64,000 nucleotides of DNA from Actinobacteria bacterium UBA4426 (GCA_002390705.1 DGQA01000005.1:148268-212267), one strand, 5' to 3'; positions 33,092-42,127 are shown, counted from the stretch's first letter. Translations and numbers: made by a program. Notes: generated from the sequence alone by a model not told the origin.

Positions 33092-34089
33092 CCACAACGT
33101 CAATTGGAATTGGCCTTCAGGGAAACTTATCTCCTGCGCAATACAAAGACATTGCGTTCACCGCTGACGAACTCGGTATCGACTACATCACGATGTTCGG
33201 GGATCTTATGTTTCAGCCACCCATCCCACCATTAGTCGAAATGGCTGGAGTCACCAAATCAGTAATTTTAGGGCCTGCCTGCCTTAACCCATTTGCCACA
33301 GCTCCCCATGAAATTGCTGGTCAAATTGCCTATCTGGATCTTGTCTCAAAGGGACGCAGTTATCTGGGTCTAGCCCGCGGGACCTGGTTAAGTGGAGTGG
33401 GTATCTCTCAAGAACGGGCTGTCCTGGTCCTGCGTGAAGCTCTCGAAGTAATCCGCCGACTACTCGCTGGCGATCACACAGGTTGGGAAGGCGAGATTTA
33501 CCGATTAGCACCGGGTATCGGATTTGAGTTCACGCCACAGCGCTCAAGTATTCCCACTCTGATTGGAACCTGGGGGAAGCAAACCGCGCACCTAGCCGGA
33601 CAAGTCGCCGACGAAGTGAAAATTGGTGGGACGGCAAATCCACTAATGATCCCGGTCATGAGGGCCTACCTCGACGAGGGTGCACGCAGCGTGGGAAGAG
33701 ACCCAAGCGAAGTAGGGGTTGTAGTCGGAGCAGTTACGGTGGTCGACGAAGACCACGAGGCCGCACGCGCACTTGCACGTAAAGAGGTAGCCATGTATCT
33801 GGCGGTTGTTGCGGATCTCGATTCAACAATTTCCCTCGACCCTGATTTAGTTGACCAGGTGCGGGCAAGGGTTGACGCGGGAGACAGGGCGGGCGCGGGC
33901 GTCCTTATCCCCGACAACGTTCTTGATCTATTTGCATTTTCGGGCTCACCCGAGCATGTTGGGCAACAGGTGCAAAGCTTGATTGATGCTGGTGCAAGCC
34001 GCGTGGAATTGGGTACTCCGCAAGGAATCAACACCGAACGTGGAGTGCGACTAATTGGCGAGCGAGTGCTTCCGCTACTGCGTCGTTGA
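33088..34089 (+). CDS. LLM class (F420- or FMN-dependent) oxidoreductase
   Basis: A 333-residue luciferase-like monooxygenase-fold protein. It starts with SIGIGLQGNLSPAQYKDIAFTADELGIDYITMFGDL and has the LARGTWLSGVGIS and IPTLIGTWGKQTAHLAGQVADEVKIGGTANP segments of the F420-linked group related to methylene-tetrahydromethanopterin reductase. Cofactor F420 is common in actinobacteria, so F420 is likely. Substrate unknown. It overlaps the TIGR04076 gene by four bases and is convergent with a second LLM gene that ends one base away. Confidence 0.86.
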   Translation: MTTTSIGIGLQGNLSPAQYKDIAFTADELGIDYITMFGDLMFQPPIPPLVEMAGVTKSVILGPACLNPFATAPHEIAGQIAYLDLVSKGRSYLGLARGTWLSGVGISQERAVLVLREALEVIRRLLAGDHTGWEGEIYRLAPGIGFEFTPQRSSIPTLIGTWGKQTAHLAGQVADEVKIGGTANPLMIPVMRAYLDEGARSVGRDPSEVGVVVGAVTVVDEDHEAARALARKEVAMYLAVVADLDSTISLDPDLVDQVRARVDAGDRAGAGVLIPDNVLDLFAFSGSPEHVGQQVQSLIDAGASRVELGTPQGINTERGVRLIGERVLPLLRR

Positions 34090-35067
34090 TCAACGTAAAT
34101 GAGGCAACACTTGTCTGCCCAGAATGTCGATTGCCTCCAGCGGACTGGGGCCAAGGGGAGGGCCAAAGGATAAATGTTTTGCTCCCATTGCAACTAGTCC
34201 TTTGCACCGCTGAACAATTTCTTCGGAGGTACCAACTATTCCCAGACTCAGCATGGCATCCGTTACACGCGTGACCGCGGAATCGAGCCCTTCGTCTTCA
34301 ACGAGTTGGGTCACGTACGCGAGTTCAGCCGGGTCAACTCCAGCTTTTGCCACCAGAGCTGGTGCAAATGCGCCGCCGTAGTAGGCAATTTTTTCGGCCA
34401 TGGCGCGTCGGGCAAGATCCAAATCTGTTCCGACTGAAACCCAGAAACATGCCGGTAGATCAATGTTGTCCATTGACCGACCAGCATTATGTGCACCATC
34501 TTGTACGATTTTTAGTACGTCAGCGAAATTCTCGGGCGGATACAGAAGGGGTAAACCGCCATCAGCAATCTCGCCAATCATTCGGGTCATTTTTGGGCTC
34601 ATCGCACCAAGATAAATAGGTGCATCTGCTGGGAAACGCAAATAGCCTTCGCTCGCCCAGTCATCGGAGAAGTCACGTGGTTTCTTTCCCTCAAGCAGGG
34701 ATTTAATTGCCAAAAGAGCCGAACGAGTAGTACCCAGCGGCTTCTCACGAGAAATGCCCGCCCATGACAAAAATGAGTCCGCACCGGCACCCAGCCCGAG
34801 AGCAAATCTACCTCCCGAAGCTTCAGACGCAGTCGCGGCCAGCATGGCCAATTCAGACGGGTGAATTGAGTAGGGATTCATAATCCCAATTCCGAATTGA
34901 ATTCGACTAGTGGCCGAGTTCACCATTCCTGCAATATAAGGAGCTGACCTGAGAAAAAGGTCGTTAGAAAACCAAAACTGATCAAACCCAGCTTGCTCCG
35001 ACGCACAAGCCAACCCGACGATTTCTTCGGGAGTGAGGTCGTTATTGACACGTATTGAAAACTTCAT
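34090..35067 (-). CDS. LLM class flavin/F420-dependent oxidoreductase
   Basis: A 325-residue second luciferase-like protein: KFSIRVNNDLTPEEIVGLACASEQAGFDQFWFSNDLFLRSA, FGIGIMNPYSIHPSELAMLAATASEASGGRFALGLGAG, and PIYLGAMSPKMTRMIGEIADGGLPLLYPP. The pattern is that of F420-dependent dehydrogenases/reductases. Its ATG overlaps the stop of a RidA gene (ATGA), so the two are made together. Substrate unknown. Confidence 0.87.
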   Translation of the reverse strand: MKFSIRVNNDLTPEEIVGLACASEQAGFDQFWFSNDLFLRSAPYIAGMVNSATSRIQFGIGIMNPYSIHPSELAMLAATASEASGGRFALGLGAGADSFLSWAGISREKPLGTTRSALLAIKSLLEGKKPRDFSDDWASEGYLRFPADAPIYLGAMSPKMTRMIGEIADGGLPLLYPPENFADVLKIVQDGAHNAGRSMDNIDLPACFWVSVGTDLDLARRAMAEKIAYYGGAFAPALVAKAGVDPAELAYVTQLVEDEGLDSAVTRVTDAMLSLGIVGTSEEIVQRCKGLVAMGAKHLSFGPPLGPSPLEAIDILGRQVLPHLR

Positions 35068-35465
35068 TTACTCACTTCCTCGACAACCAGTGCCTCAATT
35101 TCGATTTCTACAAGAAACTCGCTCCCTACTAACGAATGCACGAACAGCGTCGTGTTGGCCGGTGCCGCTTCTCCCAACAGCTCCGCATGCGCTCGCGAAG
35201 CCTCGGCAGGATCAGACCCGGGGGCTAAGAACATGCGAGTCCGCAATATTCCTTCAATGCTCCCACCCAAATCAATAACAGCATCAATCCCACGGCCGAG
35301 GCAGTTGAGGGTTTGAGCGTATGTGCTGTCAGCACTTTCCGGTGAGAGCGAGTCAAGATCTGCCGTAGTTCCACTCACTGCAATATGTTGTCCGATACGG
35401 CTGGCTCTTGAGTATCCCGCGATACTTTGCCAGGCACTGGCGTCACGGAACCTCTTACTAATCAC
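35064..35465 (-). CDS. RidA family (enamine/imine deaminase) protein
   Basis: A 133-residue YjgF/YER057c/UK114-type protein: SRASRIGQHIAVSGTTADLD, YAQTLNCLGRGIDAVIDLGGSIEGILRTRMFLAP, TTLFVHSLVGSEFLVEIEIEAL. Canonical RidA deaminases use an arginine near position 105 (RxxVxVxxLP); here the stretch reads NTTLFVHSLVGSEFLVEIE, so that arginine is missing and the protein is more like the RidA subgroups tied to catabolic operons. Coupling to an LLM enzyme is reminiscent of the RutA/RutC pair of pyrimidine breakdown. Confidence 0.8.
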   Translation of the reverse strand: MISKRFRDASAWQSIAGYSRASRIGQHIAVSGTTADLDSLSPESADSTYAQTLNCLGRGIDAVIDLGGSIEGILRTRMFLAPGSDPAEASRAHAELLGEAAPANTTLFVHSLVGSEFLVEIEIEALVVEEVSK

Positions 35466-36128
35466 TCCCCTAGTCTGCCAGATGCCGCACAGCCGTTAGG
35501 CGAACCATGGATTTTTTTCTCGTTAATTAGCGAGATCTATGCAGACTCATCAAGGCAATCACAGTTTTGCACAGTGGCTGGTGCGGCGGGTGGAAGGTGA
35601 TGGATTTTCTTAACGAGATGCTCCCCAAAAGCGAACGTTCGCCTTTTTGTAAAGACCAGAATTCGCAAGGAAGAGGTAGGTCGCAGCGAGTTGTCCTCGC
35701 CCAGAACCCCAACAGTCGTGAATTTGATCTGGATTTGGTATGGGCCATGGCATAACGTGGTTTGACGCACGGCTCGTGCCTTAGTGAGCGGCAGCATGAA
35801 TGACGACTAGGTGCAGGTCCGACAATCCCGCACTAGCCCAGTTGACTTGTCAGGGTGGACGTTGCGCGATGGGGCTAATCTTTTCGACAGATCCGGTAAT
35901 GATCGCCTGCGAAGACAGTACCCCTGCACAGCATCATGTAAGAATTATCCCTCTTTCGCACTGATCGCTATGAACGCGATTTATCTCGGCCGAGGGAATG
36001 GAAAGAAACATTCATGCATCGAGAAGGCGCCGCGACACTTGTTTGCGATTACGAGGCCGTCAGTGCTGAACAGAGCTGGTAACTAGGTGTGACTGTTGTC
36101 GCTCAACACGCATCCGGCGATAAATATG
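35466..36128. other. Long stretch without a recognisable gene
   Basis: About 660 bases with only short frames that have no protein-like character on either strand. It contains the perfect 12-bp palindrome GCGAACGTTCGC at 35631-35642, flanked by AAAA on the left and CTTTTT on the right, which could be a small terminator or a binding site. No tRNA or repeat family was seen. Confidence 0.4.
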
Positions 36129-36168
36129 ACACGTTTGGATCTGAGGATTTCCCCAGATCCAAACGTGT
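36129..36168. terminator. Long perfect stem-loop after a membrane protein gene
   Basis: A perfect 15-bp inverted repeat (ACACGTTTGGATCTG with its complement) around a 10-base loop. It begins 23 bases beyond the stop of the minus-strand membrane protein gene and is followed on that strand by an A/T-rich stretch, so termination is the likely role. The stem is longer than most terminators. Confidence 0.55.
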
Positions 36169-36191
36169 TCATTACAATGAGCAAGAATTTT

Positions 36192-36569
36192 TTACCAGTA
36201 AACGGAGTACAAAAGACTCGCCGTGACAGCAATTGAAATAATCAAGATCAGGCCCCGGTACATTTTCCAGGGAGCCTTCAGGAACTGTTTTGCGATTTCT
36301 GTTTCGCTATCGGCTCCCGAGATATCTTTAGTGCCTGCCTCCGCGTCCGCAATGGCTCCATCATTCCATAGCCAGAGCATGAGATTCAGAGCGACTGTGA
36401 TGATTCCGAATGCTACTTTTGCATCGTGCGAACCATCGTGGCCTAATACGTCACTCCCAATGACCACGAGTCCCAATAGCAGGAGATTCGCGAAAACAAA
36501 AATCACGAATCCGCCAAGGACATCTCGGTCCCGAACTTTAGCCCAACCAACTGAGAATTCATTCGTCAT
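36192..36569 (-). CDS. Hypothetical membrane protein
   Basis: A 125-residue protein with three hydrophobic helices: near residues 18-38 (GGFVIFVFANLLLLGLVVIG), 52-68 (FGIITVALNLMLWLWND) and 106-123 (LILIISIAVTASLLYSV). A polar loop of about 35 residues rich in Asp, Glu and Ala separates the last two. An AAAGGG Shine-Dalgarno is about ten bases upstream. No family recognised; it stands alone. Confidence 0.6.
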   Translation of the reverse strand: MTNEFSVGWAKVRDRDVLGGFVIFVFANLLLLGLVVIGSDVLGHDGSHDAKVAFGIITVALNLMLWLWNDGAIADAEAGTKDISGADSETEIAKQFLKAPWKMYRGLILIISIAVTASLLYSVYW

Positions 36570-36833
36570 ATTTCATCAACCCTTTCATGAGAATTCCTCC
36601 AATGAATTACTCATCCTTAATCTAGTGCCTCTGGGCTGTAAAGCTTGTATTCAGGGAATTTGTCACAAGATTACGCCGCATCAATCTCTCACCGAGTCTC
36701 AGGATATTCCATCTTCGAGACGCATCAAGCTGACTCTTTTGATCAAGTGATTTGCCGCGCAATCTCGGCTTTCTTTAAGCGACACCTACAGCGTAAACGC
36801 GGTCAAGGGGTTGATTTCGTAAATTTTCGAATA

Positions 36834-37160
36834 TTACGCGCCAGGTGCGCGGTAGCCCGGAACCTTGGCACGTGCTTCATCAAGCTGTTCCGCCGTCCAT
36901 AACTGAGTTATAGAATTCACACGCGCCGCACCTGAGGAGTCCACCGCCATCCAAAGGGCAGCCAGATTGTCGCTATTTGGCACATCAACGGTGACAAAGA
37001 AGTGGTCTTCTCCTCCGGCCGCCCAATATGCGGATACCAGCGATCCACCCAGATGCTGAGTCAATCCGTCAATAATATTGCGCCTGGATACGGCCCCTTC
37101 CTCAGTAAGTCCCTTTACTCCCTCAGCCGAGTACGACCCGGTAATCATGAAAATAGTCAT
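36834..37160 (-). CDS. GYD domain protein
   Basis: A 108-residue protein of the GYD family (a ferredoxin-like alpha/beta domain): MTIFMITGSYSAEGVKGLTEEGAVSRRNIIDGL, LGGSLVSAYWAAGGEDHFFVTVDVP, and WTAEQLDEARAKVPGYR. Its biochemical role is unknown; members occur beside dioxygenases and EthD-like proteins. The ATG at 37160 is five bases after a GGAGG Shine-Dalgarno and is preferred over an ATG four codons earlier. Confidence 0.82.
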   Translation of the reverse strand: MTIFMITGSYSAEGVKGLTEEGAVSRRNIIDGLTQHLGGSLVSAYWAAGGEDHFFVTVDVPNSDNLAALWMAVDSSGAARVNSITQLWTAEQLDEARAKVPGYRAPGA

Positions 37161-37644
37161 CTTGTCCTCCATTCAATTGCATCCTGTGTCAGCAGCTTCC
37201 TTCGAAAAGCTAATTGCCTTTCCCTTTTTTTGGCACCAAAGGATATGTCGCCATAGAGCAAAACCTGCCTGCTCCCCGAACACGTCAAAGGCCTGCATGT
37301 ATTCCCACGTATGGAACTTTCACGAGGATGCTCTCACAAAATACAAGAGGTGTCTGGAAAAACGAATATTTCATCCCGTACTTTTTACAATCGTGCCTAC
37401 ACACTCAATAATGGGCTCACCTCGCAGCCATATTCGGCGTCATTACACATGTCGCCCTGCTAGTCATAATCTGTATTTGGAAAATTCGACGACCGGCTTC
37501 CCCTGAAAATTATGACGCTCTATTCAGCGGTCGCGGTCGCATAAAAACTTTTAGGGAGCTTTGCGCACTGTGCCATCTAGGTGGGCTGCCGCGACTGCAC
37601 CGCCTGCGCGTACGCTACAACTACTGCGACACTAAGGAGTTTCC
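37161..37644. other. Stretch without a recognisable gene
   Basis: About 480 bases. One frame near 37430-37640 reads AAIFGVITHVALLVIICIWKIRR followed by polar residues, like a single membrane helix, but it has no start codon and runs into the next gene, so I do not call it. An AAGGAG Shine-Dalgarno for the next gene is at the right end. Confidence 0.35.
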
Positions 37645-38205
37645 ATGGACGTTCGAACTACATCGACCACCCTCACGCAAACACACCGCGAGGCAGGGGC
37701 CTCGGTATCGCCACCGACCACAGTCGTGACGGCAACTGTTGTAGTGAACAATCCGCTCGCCGGGCAAGGTTTGGTTCAGGACTTGTCTTCATTGGAACAG
37801 CTTGGTAACGAAGCGGCAGCACTTCTCATCGACATGGCCACAGCTTCTCTGGCTTGTGTCGGCATCTCAGCTACGCAGGTCCGCGGTTACGGCAAGGGAG
37901 CGATCGTCGGAGTTGATGGGGATCGCGAACACACAGCAGCGGTGCTTCACCCACGATTTGGAGCACCCGTGCGCGCGGCAATCGGCGGTGGTACCGACAT
38001 CATTCCCGGAACGAAAAAAGTGGGGGGTCCCGGAGCGCACATCACCGTGCCGATTGGAAACAAAGACGATCGATGGGTCTTCGACGACATGGACTCGATT
38101 GATGTGTCACTGCCAGATGCACCACGCCCCGATGAAATCATGATCTCGCTCGCACTCAGTATTGGCGGGCGGCCCCATGCAAGGGTGCAAAAGCCAACGT
38201 CCTGA
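37645..38205 (+). CDS. AA_synth (PF06684-type, 'amino acid synthesis') family protein
   Basis: A 186-residue protein with the family pattern: TATVVVNNPLAGQGLVQDLSSL, QVRGYGKGAIVGVDGDREHTAAVLHPRFGAPVRAAIGGGTDIIPGTKKVGGPGAHI, and DAPRPDEIMISLALSIGGRPHARV. Despite the family name, its reaction is not established; members are common in catabolic clusters for aromatic and heterocyclic acids. A strong AAGGAG Shine-Dalgarno precedes the ATG. An EthD-domain gene follows about 46 bases later on the same strand. Confidence 0.82.
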   Translation: MDVRTTSTTLTQTHREAGASVSPPTTVVTATVVVNNPLAGQGLVQDLSSLEQLGNEAAALLIDMATASLACVGISATQVRGYGKGAIVGVDGDREHTAAVLHPRFGAPVRAAIGGGTDIIPGTKKVGGPGAHITVPIGNKDDRWVFDDMDSIDVSLPDAPRPDEIMISLALSIGGRPHARVQKPTS

Positions 38206-38251
38206 TACGCACGTACGAAAAGGAAATGACTCATGAGAATTGGAGCAATTA

Positions 38252-38563
38252 ATGTTTAAGGCAATGATCGTGCTGACCCGACGCGAAGACATGACCCACG
38301 CAGAGTTTGCTCAATGGTGGCTGCAAGGTCATGACTCGATGGCTGCCGCTCTCCCCAAAATTCGCAAAGTAGTTTTTAACGAAGTCGCTGATGGCTTTGA
38401 CGAGGCGGGCGTCGACGGTGTTGCTGAACTCTGGTTTGACACTCGCGAAGACTTTGATGCGGCCTATGCGACTGAGATTGGTAAGGCCACCGCCCAAGAT
38501 TCACTCGATCACGTGAGTAGTCGCGTTCGACTCATAGTGAGCGAAAACACAATTGTTGCTTAG
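38252..38563 (+). CDS. EthD domain protein
   Basis: A 103-residue ferredoxin-like barrel protein: FKAMIVLTRREDMTHAEFAQWWLQGHDSMAAALPKIRKVVFNEV and DGVAELWFDTREDFDAAYATEIGK. EthD-type proteins are accessory or enzymatic partners in oxidative catabolism; here the function is unknown. The ATG at 38252 has GGAG seven bases upstream and removes four residues from a longer TTG-started frame. Confidence 0.82.
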   Translation: MFKAMIVLTRREDMTHAEFAQWWLQGHDSMAAALPKIRKVVFNEVADGFDEAGVDGVAELWFDTREDFDAAYATEIGKATAQDSLDHVSSRVRLIVSENTIVA

Positions 38564-38639
38564 AGGGAGAGTCCCCCCCGAACTACATGACATTGACCTG
38601 ATTTTCCAGTAGCCTAAAACTTCCTAGGAGGTCTCACAT

Positions 38640-39881
38640 ATGCGTACATCACGACTTTTGGCGGCCAGTGCCGCTCTCGTCTTGACCATGACTGGGGTTT
38701 TTGCCCCGGCTAGTCATTCCGCCCCCATCTCTGGTCGGGATTGGGTTGCCACTCCTAATGGACTAGTCGGCGTGCAACAAATGGTGATTGTGCGGGCATC
38801 AGGCCAAGCCGGTGCGATGGCTGTCGTGACCTTCCAAAACACGTCCGCCGGCACCAATGCGGGCCAAGCCGCGGTCAACTCCCAAGGTTTTGCCTACCTT
38901 CCTTGGCAACCTGGCGCGCCCGGTGCATGGGATATTTCGGCCAAGGTTGGCGGATCAGCGGTCGGAACTGCTTCGATCGTGGTTGCAGCTATGCCCACTA
39001 CGACGAGACTCCTCTCTGCAATTCAAGTTCGAGCGCTTCAGGCGGCCACTTTGGTTGCTCAGGTTCGCGCTGTCGGTGGCGAGATCACGCCCAGCGGAAC
39101 AATTGCTGTCCGCAATCAATCCAACGCGATCGTCGCCTCCGGGACCCTGTCGTCCACAACCACTCCGGGGCTCGCTTCCGCCAATATTGCCTGGACACCT
39201 AGTCCGGGTTCGGCAATTCTTACCGCCACCTACACCCCAGACACTAATTCGTTCGGCACATCCACCTCGCCCATTGCAACCCCAACCGTAACCGGTGGTG
39301 TGGCGGTCTCCCTTCGACTTCCACAGGTTTCTTATCTTGGCGTCACCGAAACAATCGAAGCGGTTATCCAGCCAACCTTTCAAAGCCCACTGGGGGGCAG
39401 CGTGGCTTTTAGTTTAGAAATCGACGGATTTCCTTTCTTTCCGATGGGTGGCTCACGTGGGATCAGTAATGGTGTGGGATCGACCACCTGGACGCCCACC
39501 CAGATTGGTCCCCAAACTGTCATTGTTCAATATGCATCAGCAAACTTCGCGATCAACGGCACCAATCGCCAAATTTTCAATGTCCAGCCTGCCCCAACTC
39601 CCGATAGAATCACAATTACGCCTGCAGGCGCGAGCGCCTGGGGGCCTGGCGTAGTGGGCACTCTTACTGCGGGAAATTCCGTAGCTCTGACTCCTGCTGC
39701 CCTATCGGGAAACCCTGTCCCTTTGAGTACCGATGGGCCATGCGTGATTAGTGCTGGGGTCGTGACCGTCTTGGGACCAGGCACGTGCGTTATCGCTGCA
39801 ACGTCACTTGGTAATGGCGGGTCTTTAGCAGCTAGTTCTGCGAACTACTTGATTAACGTGCAAGCAGCAAAAAAGAAGTAG
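38640..39881 (+). CDS. Secreted Ig-like repeat protein
   Basis: A 413-residue exported protein. A signal peptide (hydrophobic residues 7-24, cleavage near SHSA) leads. Then follow about three beta-rich Ig-like repeats of 80-100 residues of the Big_3 type, recognisable from GTIAVRNQSNAIVASGTLSSTT...WTPSPGSAILTATYTPDTNSF and GSVAFSLEIDG...STTWTPTQIGPQTVIVQYA. A final part has GPGTCVIAATSLGNG, as in bacterial surface proteins. It ends in AAKKK with no LPXTG or membrane anchor. It is probably a cell-surface or extracellular adhesin-like protein. AGGAGG Shine-Dalgarno. Confidence 0.8.
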   Translation: MRTSRLLAASAALVLTMTGVFAPASHSAPISGRDWVATPNGLVGVQQMVIVRASGQAGAMAVVTFQNTSAGTNAGQAAVNSQGFAYLPWQPGAPGAWDISAKVGGSAVGTASIVVAAMPTTTRLLSAIQVRALQAATLVAQVRAVGGEITPSGTIAVRNQSNAIVASGTLSSTTTPGLASANIAWTPSPGSAILTATYTPDTNSFGTSTSPIATPTVTGGVAVSLRLPQVSYLGVTETIEAVIQPTFQSPLGGSVAFSLEIDGFPFFPMGGSRGISNGVGSTTWTPTQIGPQTVIVQYASANFAINGTNRQIFNVQPAPTPDRITITPAGASAWGPGVVGTLTAGNSVALTPAALSGNPVPLSTDGPCVISAGVVTVLGPGTCVIAATSLGNGGSLAASSANYLINVQAAKKK

Positions 39882-39964
39882 CGCGCAAAAGTTCGCTGAG
39901 AATCCTGATCTGCAACCCCAAGCGTGTGTATTGAAGACCCGTTACATACCGAGTTCGATGTAGT

Positions 39965-40483
39965 TTATTCCCGAACCTCGCCACGTACCTCGCGGTAACC
40001 CACGGACACAACAGTTTCCACTGAATTTAAGTCACGACCGGTCATGCGCACTTTGTATGTGCCCGCGACGGCACGCTTTTTAATTCGTGACAAATAAAGG
40101 TAGTTGGTGCCGCCATAAGGCTCATAGAATTCTGTCCGTTCACCAATGACCATCCGGGTCACTTTGCCCGAGGGATCAGTAACGGTCACTCGTGGCAGCG
40201 CCGATGAACGTAACCGGTTTGCCGGTGCTTCGTCAACAATCAGCAGCTGGACGGCAAGGGTGTCACCGTCATCGAGTTGGAACCGAAATCCGCGTCGGTC
40301 ACCCCGTGACAGGTCCGCTCGTACGGCAAAGGAAACTGTGCCATCGACCAATAAAGGCCCTCGCGCCGGAGTGCGGTCCCGTTCGTTCAGGTTGACACCT
40401 TGGTGGGCATTGACCGCAGGCGCCATCAACGCCCCAGCGACCAGCAAGGCTGCAAATACGGACACTCTTCCACGCTTGTTCAC
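39965..40483 (-). CDS. Hypothetical secreted protein, pre-peptidase C-like beta domain
   Basis: A 172-residue exported protein. A signal peptide (VFAALLVAGALMAPAVNA) precedes a beta-rich domain: DLSRGDRRGFRFQLDDGDTLAVQLLIVDE, LPRVTVTDPSGKVTRM, and YLYLSRIKKRAVAGTYKVRMTGRD. The pattern of charged strands ending in AGTYKVRMTG resembles pre-peptidase C-terminal (PPC) domains. No catalytic motif is visible. Function unknown; it is convergent with the Ig-like protein gene. Confidence 0.65.
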   Translation of the reverse strand: MNKRGRVSVFAALLVAGALMAPAVNAHQGVNLNERDRTPARGPLLVDGTVSFAVRADLSRGDRRGFRFQLDDGDTLAVQLLIVDEAPANRLRSSALPRVTVTDPSGKVTRMVIGERTEFYEPYGGTNYLYLSRIKKRAVAGTYKVRMTGRDLNSVETVVSVGYREVRGEVRE

Positions 40484-40727
40484 ACCTTAACCTTGCCATA
40501 GGTTGAGGACACGTGCCTGAGAAAGAATCTCCATCGCATGGGATTCTCGTGTCACAACTGCGCCTCGCTCTCACCGGATGTGAACCTAAGTTCCGTGGTA
40601 TCCCTGCTCGTACATTTAGTCGATGAAGGCGTACAACCCGTTACAGGGGATATCTATCCGGATACTTTTATCTTCGGAGACTTCCTCGACGGTAGCGAGG
40701 TCTCCCTGCCACGCCACGCAGCTCCCA

Positions 40728-41237
40728 CTATTTCAATAGCCTAAACACGTGTCTAAAGGTTCCATCCGCGTTCTTTCGCGTTATCACTTCACCGCTTGCT
40801 CCGATGTACTTACCGGTTCCACCAATAATTGCGATTTTTGACGGTCTTTGGACTGGCAATTCCCTGTCCGTGGATTCGTATTCCCCGGTTCCATTAGCGA
40901 TGATCTGTCCACCCTTAAGCATGAAGGAGATATTACGAAACCGGATTTCAGAGCCGGTTGCGCCAATCTCAAGATCAGTCAAGAATCCAGCAACGTTGCC
41001 CGCAGATTTGCCTGCCTTTGTCGTCAGCGGTGCGCTAAAAATGACTATAGATTCGATGTCCTGCCCCACCATCGTGGTCAGCACATCGATCTTGGGGACT
41101 CCTTGATTAAGAACCAAGGTGGTGTACTTCTTTGTTACCGGAGCCGCGACTGGTTGTTGAGCGATCGCCGGCCCACTCGCCACCGCGGAAACTAAGGCAA
41201 GCGTCACAAAGCCTGTTGCAAGTTTTCTAAATTTCAT
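40728..41237 (-). CDS. Secreted protein, allene oxide cyclase/dirigent barrel-like
   Basis: A 169-residue exported protein. A signal peptide (TGFVTLALVSAVASGPAIA) is followed by a beta-barrel with the typical end IIGGTGKYIGASGEVITRKNADGTFRHVFRLL, seen in allene-oxide-cyclase-like and dirigent-like proteins, where GxGxYxGAxG marks the barrel. No enzymatic role is established for bacterial members. An AAGGAG Shine-Dalgarno lies just upstream of the ATG. Confidence 0.7.
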   Translation of the reverse strand: MKFRKLATGFVTLALVSAVASGPAIAQQPVAAPVTKKYTTLVLNQGVPKIDVLTTMVGQDIESIVIFSAPLTTKAGKSAGNVAGFLTDLEIGATGSEIRFRNISFMLKGGQIIANGTGEYESTDRELPVQRPSKIAIIGGTGKYIGASGEVITRKNADGTFRHVFRLLK

Positions 41238-41391
41238 TTTTTCTCCTTATTAAGGTCGGACGCGAAGCACAGTCGGGATCAGTCCGCCACACTACCGGGA
41301 GTGCCCTCCGATTGAGGGGGTGGGAGCATACTCGTGCCTTCAAAATTGAGCTGCTCGCGACCTTCACCGCATTCGCTCCTAATTCGCTCAT

Positions 41392-41742
41392 CTATGCAGG
41401 AATCGTGTCGGAGTCGGGTTCTAGGTATGAGAGTAGGGCTGCGGCGAAAAGCACGACTGCCAAGCCGACAAGGACAAAGGCCTTGGGGTCAACGAACAGC
41501 CCCAACAGGGAGTCCGAGACCAAAACAAATACCGCCAGCCACACATTAATGCTGGAGCCTCGGTTCGTGGTGATCGAGATCAAAGCATGTGCACTGCCCA
41601 ATGCGAAGGCCACAATTACCACCAGCACAACATGACCAGAAAAATTTCCAAGGACAGATGCGATAAGAACTGATCCCCAAAAAATAGTACCGATCCAGGC
41701 AAGCGCGTGGACAATTAATGAAGTGATGCGGCTTTTAGTCAT
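41392..41742 (-). CDS. Hypothetical four-helix membrane protein
   Basis: A 116-residue protein with four hydrophobic segments: near residues 7-30, 38-56, 66-82 and 86-105. The C-terminus is acidic (EPDSDTIPA). It has no recognised motif. The start is supported by TAGTGT exactly six bases before the ATG, the local leaderless pattern. Confidence 0.6.
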   Translation of the reverse strand: MTKSRITSLIVHALAWIGTIFWGSVLIASVLGNFSGHVVLVVIVAFALGSAHALISITTNRGSSINVWLAVFVLVSDSLLGLFVDPKAFVLVGLAVVLFAAALLSYLEPDSDTIPA

Positions 41743-41754
41743 GCAGTCACACTA
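41743..41754 (-). promoter_or_regulatory. Leaderless promoter -10 for a membrane protein gene
   Basis: TAGTGT, six bases, then ATG on the minus strand. The remaining 370 bases up to the Brp/Blh start contain no gene that I can support. Confidence 0.5.
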
Positions 41755-42127
41755 TCTTCCCAGCGGTCGCGAGCCAGCTAAAAATTCACCATCAAAATCA
41801 GGTCGCCGTGCCACAGGATCATTCTCGCATTCACAAATGATTCCTGAAATCACGAGCGACGACACCTCTCGGAGCAATGTTTTACGTGATCCCAATCACG
41901 GGCCCACTTCTTACGCCATTCGAATGGCAACCCGCAGATAACACATATTTTGGGTGAAAATCCGTTTTTTTTCTGTGCTTTACGAACCACAAGAAAAGAA
42001 TACCCCTCCCCTTGTGATTGCACTGTCCCCGCACTTCGGGTTCCTTAATTGGCTTCCCTCCAGCGCTAAATGGGCCAACATCCGTGTTCGCGTGGTGCAC
42101 TGGCTGTCCAGGGGCCACACTTCTCCC

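Noticed and set aside
35466..36128. Several short reading frames in the gap
   Set aside because: They overlap one another on both strands, lack ribosome-binding sites and show no recognisable fold or composition.
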